From: Blepharisma stoltei | Lineage: Eukaryota > Ciliophora > Heterotrichea > Heterotrichida > Blepharismidae | Direction of reading: 5' to 3' | Assembly (NCBI GenBank): GCA_914767885.1 | Contig: CAJZBQ010000008.1 | Span: 124,001-188,000 of the forward strand | Length of the DNA stretch: 64,000 bases | In this document: positions 55,336-64,000 of the stretch, piece by piece | Layout: each line of letters begins with the position of its first letter | Numbering within the stretch: the stretch's first letter is position 1 | Program-made: the position numbers and the translations under genes | The notes under the pieces: generated by a model | Database searches by the model: none | What the model saw: the letters and a program-made list of their open reading frames with translations, nothing else | What the model was told of the DNA's origin: nothing

Positions 55336-56814
55336 ATGGGCTGCTCAATACCAAAAAAAGCGCGCATCCGAGCCACAGCCACAGCATCCATAGAGAACCA
55401 GCGAATAAGTGATGCTGGCAGCGTCATTGTAAACGCTGGAACCTTTGTATTAGAAAATCGGCTTGATTTTTTAGACGTTTATAGAATGGGAAATTATATA
55501 GGCCATGGCGCATATGGAGAAGTGAGGATTTGCTTCCACAGAGAAACCTCAGCCAAAAGAGCAGTTAAAATTTTTCGTAAAGATATTATTAGAAATGAAT
55601 TATCTAGATCTCGTATAGAGCAAGAAATCAATATTTTAAAGTCCCTTGACCACCCAAACATTGTAAAAGTCCATGAATATTTTATTGATACAAAAAAAAT
55701 TTATATAGTGATGGAATATTGTAGCGGCGGTGAATTATTTTCTGAGCTTATTAAAAGGAATTTTTTTTCTGAAGCAAAAGCTGCACAAATAATGTATCAA
55801 ATATTTTCAGCTGTAAGGTATCTCCATGAGAACAATATAATGCATAGAGATTTGAAGCCAGAAAATATTTTGCTGGAAGACAAACATGATATAATGAATA
55901 TAAAATTAATAGATTTTGGTACTGCAACTGCAAAAGTTCCTTTGAAATATTCTAGATATTTAGAAGGAACAGCTTATTATATGGCCCCAGAAGTCGCTCT
56001 TGGAGGCTATAACGAAAAATGTGACTTATGAAGCTGCGGGGTTATAATGTATATTTTATTATCAGGGAGTCCTCCATTTGATGGAAATAATGATAATGAA
56101 ATTTTATTGAGCTCAGCCAGAGGGTTATATAATATAACAGGAGATCCATGGCCAAAAATTTCTCAAGAAGCCAAAGACCTGCTATCAAAATTACTATGCT
56201 CAGCAGACGAAAGATTATCAAGCGCACAAGCATTAGAGCATATATGAATTACATCCAAAACCATGGAAAATACACCTGAGACTGAAGCAGTTGAGCTCGT
56301 TATGACGAAATTAAAGCAATTCCATGGTGAAAGCAAGCTAAAAGATGCTGTACATACCTTTATAATTTCTCAATTTTTATCTTTTAAGGACGCTAAGTCT
56401 TTAAAACAAGTTTTCAAAAAATTAGATCTTAATGGAGATGGACGGCTCAGTAAAGAAGAGCTATACAAAGAATATCTCCATTCTATGGGACATACAGAAG
56501 CTTCAGCATTAGCAGAAAAATTAATGAAAGAAGTGGACACTGACAGCAATGGCTTTATTGACTATTCCGAGTTCCTAAAAGCCACTTTAGACATAAAAAA
56601 AATTTTTTCCGCAGAAATTTTAAAGGCTGCTTTTAAGATGTTCGATTATGATGGAAGCGGCAAAATTTCAGCTGAAGAGCTAAAAAGGACCTTGGAGGGC
56701 GGAAAATTAATTGACGATTGTGTATGGGATGAAATTATTAAGGAAAATGATTTAAATGGGGATGGAGAAATCGACTTGGAAGAGTTCCAGCAGTCTGTCC
56801 TGGCAAAGCTATAA
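55336..56814 (+). CDS. Calcium-dependent protein kinase (CDPK)
   Basis: A 492-codon gene without IES or intron. MGCSIPKKARI is a classic myristoylation and palmitoylation start. The kinase domain has IGHGAYGEVR, AVKIFRK, HRDLKPENIL, DFGTA and GTAYYMAPEV. UGA Trp lies in the invariant CDLWSCGVIMY and in LEHIWITSK. An autoinhibitory junction precedes four complete EF hands: DLNGDGRLSKEE, DTDSNGFIDYSE, DYDGSGKISAEE and DLNGDGEIDLEE. It should be activated directly by calcium at membranes. It is the clearest single proof of the UGA=Trp code here. Confidence 0.97.
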
Positions 56815-56915
56815 ATTTTGTATTTAAATTATTTTTAGTTTCCAGGTTTCTGAATTTTTTATTAATGCGATAATAAAAAATTCTTATATCTATTATAAAA
56901 TTCTATAATTTTCTC

Positions 56916-58875
56916 ATGGCTTCTAATTTGAGAGTTTTAGCCACAGAGAGCTACCCAAATCTACCTAAAAATTTTACTTGTATTAGCAAAATTTTACCAC
57001 GAGAACGTTCTTTTTATGTCAGCCTGGGCACTTCCCTCATCCAATCTATGATTCGTATTAAAGGAACTAGCTATGCTAATTTATACTGAAAAGGCTTACA
57101 AGATCGCTTCAAAGAAATGCAAATTCACGCTAAAGCCTACAATAATCAAGCCCTCTTCAACATATATATAACTTTGATTGATGTTTTAGCAGACCAAGAC
57201 CGGTATACTGCTATTTATTGACTGACTTTTTATTTAAGCACAAACCAAGATAATGCAATTGGTGCAATCGAGGTAGGGACAAAGTGCTTAATGTGCGCTT
57301 GTCTGAGTTTTAAAACTTGGGAGTTTCCTATAATTTGGTCATCTCAGCCTTATGATCTTACGACTAAAAAGATCTATTTAGAAAATCTGGCAAACTATTT
57401 AAGAGTTCATATTTTGGGTCTATTTTTTAATGAAAAAAAGCTCTTTTTTTTCCCTTTTTTCCTAAAATCACCATTTTTTATATAAAATTAAATTTAATTC
57501 CCATATTTTGTTAGCAAATGATAACAATTTTCAAATTTTCTGCAGTTCAGATAAAGCTACTGCTCCTTTAATAACTCTTTATTTAGAAAATTATTATGAT
57601 TATAGCATCTTATACCATTCAGAAGCTTATGCCCTAGATAACAGCCCGGAAAATTTAGATACAAATAAATACCCATATCTTTATAGTCCTAGAATGGCTG
57701 ATTCTAGGGTAGAATATCCTAAACCTGGAGGAGTAATCGATAGATATATTAGCATAGATTTTTTTTCATGTAAAATTATTTCTATATAAAAGAAAAATCT
57801 ATTAATTAAAATTATGTAAAAATTGCTCTAAAAATGCGAGTTCTCAAAGCAATTTTTTTAAAAGACAATATGATTCTCCTGTAGAAGATCCAAAAGAAAA
57901 AATACCTCCTTTGATCACTGATTTTATCAAAGAAATAACCAAAACACTAACAAAAACAGCAAAAATCCCAAACAAAGATAATTTACTCACTGTTACTGAA
58001 AAATTAATAGACAAATTTCCAGAAGATGAAAGCATCCTAAATTTATACTTAACGAGATGAATAATAGAAAAATTTATATTATTAAGTCCTTAATTATTTT
58101 TAAAAAAAATAGAATACATCGTGCAATTTCAAAAATTCCTGACTGTAGCCATGAAATTACTTGGTACACCTCAAATTGCACCCAAGAGCATTGCTTAAAA
58201 TGCTTATACGAAACAATTCAGTCATCTAAATTCAAAACCACAGAAATTCAATGCCCTTGCAATAAAAAAATAAGCTTAAAATGCAAAGATGAAATTATAG
58301 AAAAATATGCAGAAAAACCAGCTGCAAAAAAAGATTCTATTAAAAAATCTCCTATAACCTGGGAAAATGAAAATTTATATTCCTATGAAACACAATTCAC
58401 AAAAACTCCAAAAAATATTAATGTAACTAATGAACCTTTTACTGAAAGAATAAGATCTGCAAGTGCAGGACTCAGTCCTCAACAAAAACTACAAAGGTCC
58501 AATATTGATTTTGAAGGCAGTTCAAGGCCTTTTAATATTAAAGCCACTGACGCTTCTCCAAAGCATTTTAATATAAAAAGATCAGAATCTGTTGTCACAA
58601 AATCTTGCATTTTAGAACCTGAAAAACCTTTTAATATAAAATTAAACGAACCAATAAAAGAGACTTTCAAAGACTGCGAAAATTGCAAAGAACAAAAAGA
58701 AGAAGACGAATTTAATACAGTGGTTTGTAATGGACATGAAATTTGCTCTTATTGCAGAGCAAAATCAAGAAAGGCAAGAGAATGCCCTATTTGTTTTAGA
58801 AAATACAGTGATTATGAGCTGAGCTTTATCAACGCTTTGGTTTGCAGCTTCCAAGAAAAAGGGATGCCTTGCTAA
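56916..58875 (+). CDS. Helical protein with C-terminal Cys-rich (RING-like) motif
   Basis: From MASNLRVLATESYPN a helical N-terminal half follows (LYWKGLQDRFKEMQIHA, ALFNIYITLIDVLADQ, with UGA Trp). IESs at 57423-57513, 57757-57814 and 58079-58116 are removed in frame. The middle has a CKNCSKN pair. The last part has SHEITWYTSNCTQEHCLKCLYE, CPCNKKI, CENCKEQKEEDE and finally CNGHEICSYCRAKSRKARECPICFRKY, spacing typical of a RING or related zinc finger. A ubiquitin-ligase role is an inference; no exact family recognised. Joining the separate ORFs into one gene depends on the third junction. Confidence 0.68.
57423..57513. other. IES, 91 bp, TA-bounded (RING-like gene)
   Basis: Joins RVHILGL to ANDNNFQIF. 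Confidence 0.82.
57757..57814. other. IES, 58 bp, TA-bounded (RING-like gene)
   Basis: Joins IDRYISI to CKNCSKNASS. Confidence 0.75.
58079..58116. other. IES, 38 bp, TA-bounded (RING-like gene)
   Basis: Joins TRWIIEKFI to HRAISKIPDC, linking the two halves of the gene. Confidence 0.72.
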
Positions 58876-59169
58876 TTATATAATCTTTTTTATAAAAATA
58901 TTTTGCTTATAAAATAAACATTTAGGATAGCAAATTAAGGCTTGACTCGGGCGATGTTTTGTTCAAATCCTATCCTCGGCTTTAGTCTACATAATTTTTA
59001 CAGTTTAATATTCGATTTTTTTCCGAAAACTTGTCTATGATTCAGCTGTGGTACTGGGGTGATGGCTTGTATATAGGCAAAATCTCCGTTTCTAACTTTT
59101 AAGTTGCTTTTCGAATTATTCCTTTTAAATAAATTAATTGATTTTTGCTATTTTAATTAAAAAAAAAAA
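58876..59169. other. Convergent intergenic stretch
   Basis: Between two convergent genes. The stretch 58923-58975 has a B-box-like GTTCAAATCC and a 7-bp complementary pair (AGGATAG/CTATCCT) only about 45 nt apart, too short for a tRNA. Otherwise AT-rich and empty. Confidence 0.4.
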
Positions 59170-60988
<1,819 letters not shown>

Positions 60989-61075
60989 CTTAAAAATTAA
61001 TCTGTAATGAATCAAATTTGGATTAGAAGGAGCTTGGACTAAGATTTTTACGAAAATATATAATAGATTGGACAA

Positions 61076-61546
61076 TTTTCTATGAGAGAGGAAATCTAAA
61101 AGTCTTTGAATACCAGAAATTGGTAGATTACATATGGATTTTTAATAAATTATATATTTTGATGCTGATTACTTAAAATTCTAATGGAAAAATATATGCT
61201 TAAAAATAATCATTTTTATTATAAGCAGAGTACTGAGCGACAGAATAAATATTTTTTTTATGGCTTGGATATTAAAATTGGCCGATTTTTAGAAATTTTC
61301 AATCTAAAATTTATTTTAAACAGGCCATAAGTTTCAATAAATTTCACTTCAAGCCAGCAAAAGCTATTTTAAGTCCACAAATAATAAACAATTTATGCTT
61401 TGTTATTTTTATAACTAATTAAACTTAGCCTAGAGAACTTATACTTAGTTTCCTTGATCTATAATAATTTATTTCTAAAAGCCAATTTCTACCATTCAAA
61501 GCAATTTTCTATAATTTTTTGACATTTATAGTGGCTTATAATAAAT
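61076..61546. other. Divergent intergenic stretch, nothing recognised
   Basis: About 470 bp AT-rich DNA between the CDKL-like kinase and eL41. Confidence 0.4.
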
Positions 61547-61624
61547 ATGAGGGACAAGTGGAGGAAGAAAAGGATGAGACGTCTCAAAAGAAAGCGCCGA
61601 AAGATGAGACAAAAGGCTAAATAA
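61547..61624 (+). CDS. RPL41: Ribosomal protein eL41
   Basis: A 25-residue frame, MRDKWRKKRMRRLKRKRR then KMRQKAK, nearly identical to the universally conserved 25-residue large-subunit protein eL41. ATG at 61547, TAA at 61622-61624. No intron or IES. Easily missed because of its size. Confidence 0.97.
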   Translation: MRDKWRKKRMRRLKRKRRKMRQKAK

Positions 61625-61809
61625 GCCCTTAACTAATTTCACAGACTTTCCAGCCTAATATTCTAGCATTCTAAGCTTCTAATTGTTTCACCTGGACTTG
61701 CTCCAGCACCTAAAAAATCTTAAGTTTTCCTTTTAATATAAAGCTGCGGCTGGTGCCTTGTCTGCATCCCTTAATTTTCTTATTCATCCATATCAGTTAT
61801 TGTTTAAAA

Positions 61810-64000
61810 ATGTCACTAGACCCTTCAAGAACAGACCAAAGCCCTCTCAAACCAAAAGGAGGCGAAGAAGATTTCGAATCACGAGACTTCCAAGAGCTTG
61901 AAAGTGAATTCCAAGCTGTTTTGCGCGAAATTGGAGGCGATAAGCAGCTTGAACATTTCAGACGAGAATATGAAAAACTTCATCGAGCACTTAAAAATTC
62001 GCACGAAAATGAGAAAAAATTGATTAAAAAATGCCAAGAACTGAACAGGGGAATTTTTTATTTTTTTTTATTTAAAATTATTAAAAAAAATAAAAAAATT
62101 ATTTTAGCATAACTGAACCAACAAATCACAGAAAGCACCCTAAAAGTACAGCTAGCCCTAAAATTGAGCCAAGAAGAAAACGAAAATATTAGAGCTTTTC
62201 AGGCCGATTTAGATCGAGCTGTAAAAACATTGGAAGCTTTTAGGGAAAAAGAAGAAAAAGCTAAAAAAACTATACAAGATTTAAGGGAACATATAGAGCA
62301 CTTACTCCCCCCCCCATCCTTGATCGAACGATGGCGAGTCGTTCGATCAAGGATGGGGGTTAAAAAAAAAATTTTCGGGAAAAAAAAAATATATATAGAT
62401 ATTTTTTTTTATTTACTTTTTAAATAAGGGTTAAGATATTTAATAATTATTTTTACAGCAAAAAATTTTAAAGAATCTCTCTTTTATTAGATTATTGAGT
62501 TTTTAAGCATATGTTAATGACTAAATCACTTCGGATGGTTGATTCCGCAGCTTTCTGTCGTCTCAAAGCCTCTGAAAGCAACTTCATTATGTAGATCTTC
62601 CCAAGCTTTTGATAAATAATATATTTTTATATATATAAATATTTTGCATGATATGAAAATCGTTCGATCAAGGATGGGGATTAATTCCCCAATTTTTAGG
62701 ATTTTTACAGTCAATCGTTCGATCAAGGATGGGGGGGAGTTAGGACAAATCGTGGAACAAGGGTCAGGACTTGCAGTAGGACAAGACAGCACTGTAAACG
62801 AGCTGCTAAGAGCTAAGGACGAGCTGAAAAGAGAAGTGGATATCGGAAACGACCAAATTTCCACTGCCCAAAAAGAGCATGCAGAATTATATTATTTTTT
62901 ATCAAAAATCCTTAAAAATTACTAACCAATATCTATTTTTCAAATATTTTAATACCAAAATTATCATTTTCCTGCAAGTTCATTATACTCACCATACTTG
63001 ATAAACTCCAAAAACTCGAAATTTCCCGACAAACCTACAAAGACGAAATTGCTGCTTGTAACACCCAAATTGCCGAAATCAAAGAACTAATGCAAGCTGA
63101 AAACAAAAAAAAACTCGACACAGAAACCGCCTTAAATGAAGAAAAAGGTGTTTTTGATGGCATTTTAGAAAGAATCCAGCAAAAAGACAACCAATTAAAA
63201 GCCCTTGTAGAAGAAAAAAGCAACATTCAGAAAGAAATCAAAAAAGTTGAAGACCAGCTACAAGAAAAAGGCTACGGGCTCCAACAAGCCCAAAAAGAAC
63301 TTAGCGCGGCTGAGGAGAAAAAAGTCCACCAAGAAATTGTCAGAGAAAACATATTAACTCCCCCCCCCCCCTCCGTGAGCGAACAAAACCATTTAAAAAA
63401 TCGCCATTTTTTGACCAAAAACCCACCCTCCGTGAGTGAACAAAAATTTTTTTAATAGAAAAAAATTTTAATGGAAAAAAATTTTGATATATAAGTGATA
63501 ATTAGTATAATGAAATCTAGAGCTAATTCTGTTTAATTTTAAACAAATTGCGTTTTAAAACATAAATTTTGCAAATTAAATTAATATTTGCTTCCCAATT
63601 TTTGCAAATTAGGATTTTTTTAAATTTCGAAAAAAATATTTTTTATAAAATTTATATATAAATTTTTTTTAAAAAAAAAAAATTAACCCCCCTCCGTGAG
63701 CGAACAAAATTTTTTTGTTCGCTCACGGAGGGGGGGGGGGAGTAAGAGGAAATTCTCAGCTAGAAGAAGACGTAGAACAGGCCAGAAAAGATGCAGAAAT
63801 CTTACAAGACGAGCAGGAAAAGCTGAAAAGGGAGCTTATTTCGCAGAATAAAAGGCATGAAAGCTTGTTTACAGAACGAAAAGAAGCAGAGCTGCTTAAA
63901 GACAAAGCAAGAGAGTATATGCACGAGCTTATAAAGGAAAGTGACGCACTCAGGAAAGCGACTGAGGCTGACCAAAATTTAATAATCTTTTTTTCCCTAT
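61810..64000 (+). CDS. CFAP58: CFAP58-like coiled-coil ciliary protein (3' end outside window)
   Basis: Long coiled coil matching the N-terminal third of cilia- and flagella-associated protein 58: FQELESEFQAVLREIGGDK, HFRREYEKLHRALKNS, KKLIKKCQELN, LALKLSQEENENIR, EKEEKAKKTIQDLREHI, VEQGSGL, TVNELLRAKDELKRE. Inserts are a TGA-flanked 72-bp IES (62045-62116), TNA IESs at 62305-62742 and 63358-63745, and a TA IES at 62890-62996. Another IES probably begins near 63983. CFAP58 is needed for axoneme or flagellum assembly. Confidence 0.88.
62045..62116. other. IES, 72 bp, CTGAAC repeats without TA (CFAP58)
   Basis: CTGAAC at 62041-62046 and 62113-62118; removal gives KKCQELNQQITEST. The repeat contains TGA, not TA, so it is a TNA-type junction outside the CTCCCC family. 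Confidence 0.78.
62305..62742. mobile_element. TNA IES, 438 bp, TTA duplication (CFAP58)
   Basis: TTA at 62302-62304 and 62740-62742. Ends CTCCCCCCCCATCCTTGATC and GGATGGGGGGGAG, with GATCGAACGA hairpins at the left end and again near 62660. Joins REHIEHL to GQIVEQGSGL. Confidence 0.9.
62890..62996. other. IES, 107 bp, TA-bounded (CFAP58)
   Basis: Joins QKEHAEL to LDKLQKLEISR. Confidence 0.85.
63358..63745. mobile_element. TNA IES, 388 bp, TAA duplication (CFAP58)
   Basis: TAA at 63355-63357 and 63743-63745. Ends CTCCCCCCC and GGGGGGAG with CTCCGTGAGCGAACAAAA repeats; very similar over its length to 14444-14802 and 45704-46047. Joins EIVREN to ILRGNSQLEED. Confidence 0.92.

Noticed and set aside
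58923-58975. tRNA-like B box (GTTCAAATCC) with a complementary acceptor-like pair
   Set aside because: Only about 45 nt separate the pair and no T-stem, D-arm or anticodon arm can be folded.

Overview
The window looks like germline (micronuclear) DNA of a heterotrich ciliate close to Blepharisma. Three lines of evidence support this. (1) In-frame UGA is read as tryptophan throughout: conserved Trp codons in the calcium-dependent kinase, dynein intermediate chain, CDKL-like kinase and alpha-mannosidase are TGA, while TAA and TAG end genes. (2) I find six introns of exactly 15 nt with GT..AG ends, a heterotrich trait. (3) Most genes are cut by AT-rich inserts whose removal at a short duplicated site, usually TA, restores the reading frame. 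These are internal eliminated sequences (IESs) not yet excised. Loxodes also reads UGA as Trp, but the 15-nt introns and dense IESs fit it poorly. All coordinates were read by hand; IES junctions are inferred from reading frame and homology, can be off by a base or two, and sometimes have equivalent alternatives.

Layout. 1-20811: two tandem paralogues of the ciliate/apicomplexan P4-ATPase-like plus guanylate cyclase fusion, the first truncated by the window edge. The second contains a 4.55-kb IES with an IS1595/Merlin-type transposase. 20818-24458: lysosomal alpha-mannosidase. 24687-29816: an ankyrin-repeat protein, three small unknown or cilia-type proteins and a PH-domain kinase. 30625-34754: a zinc-type oxidoreductase, a PDSS2-like prenyl synthase subunit with a mitochondrial-type leader, and proteasome alpha-6. 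35673-41374: a class B J-protein, a Bax-inhibitor/Lifeguard protein, ornithine decarboxylase and a small divergent ORF. 41932-47365: a VIT/vWA protein, a hidden CDC26/APC12 gene and a Rab GTPase. 47724-54653: outer-arm dynein intermediate chain DNAI1, an Aurora-like pseudokinase, an unknown protein and an AAGAB/p34-like protein. 55336-64000: a calcium-dependent protein kinase, a Cys-rich (RING-like) protein, a CDKL-type kinase, ribosomal protein eL41 and the start of CFAP58. Several products are ciliary (DNAI1, CFAP58, probably the CDKL kinase and the DGSGRD-repeat protein).

Inserts are the main interest. They form several classes: (a) short TA-bounded IESs, mostly 38-150 bp; (b) a family of about 260-700 bp with CTCCCC...GGGGAG ends and a 3-bp TNA duplication (TTA, TAA, TCA, TGA), so several have no TA at the boundary; (c) GC-rich SINE-like retroposons of about 320-610 bp with AATCT-type tails and 8-16 bp target duplications, present both in genes (as IESs) and between genes; (d) GC-rich foldback elements ending in TATAGC; (e) inserts with 9-10 bp duplications; (f) the large Merlin-type element. 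No IES position is shared between the two cyclase paralogues in the parts I could align, so most insertions seem younger than the duplication.
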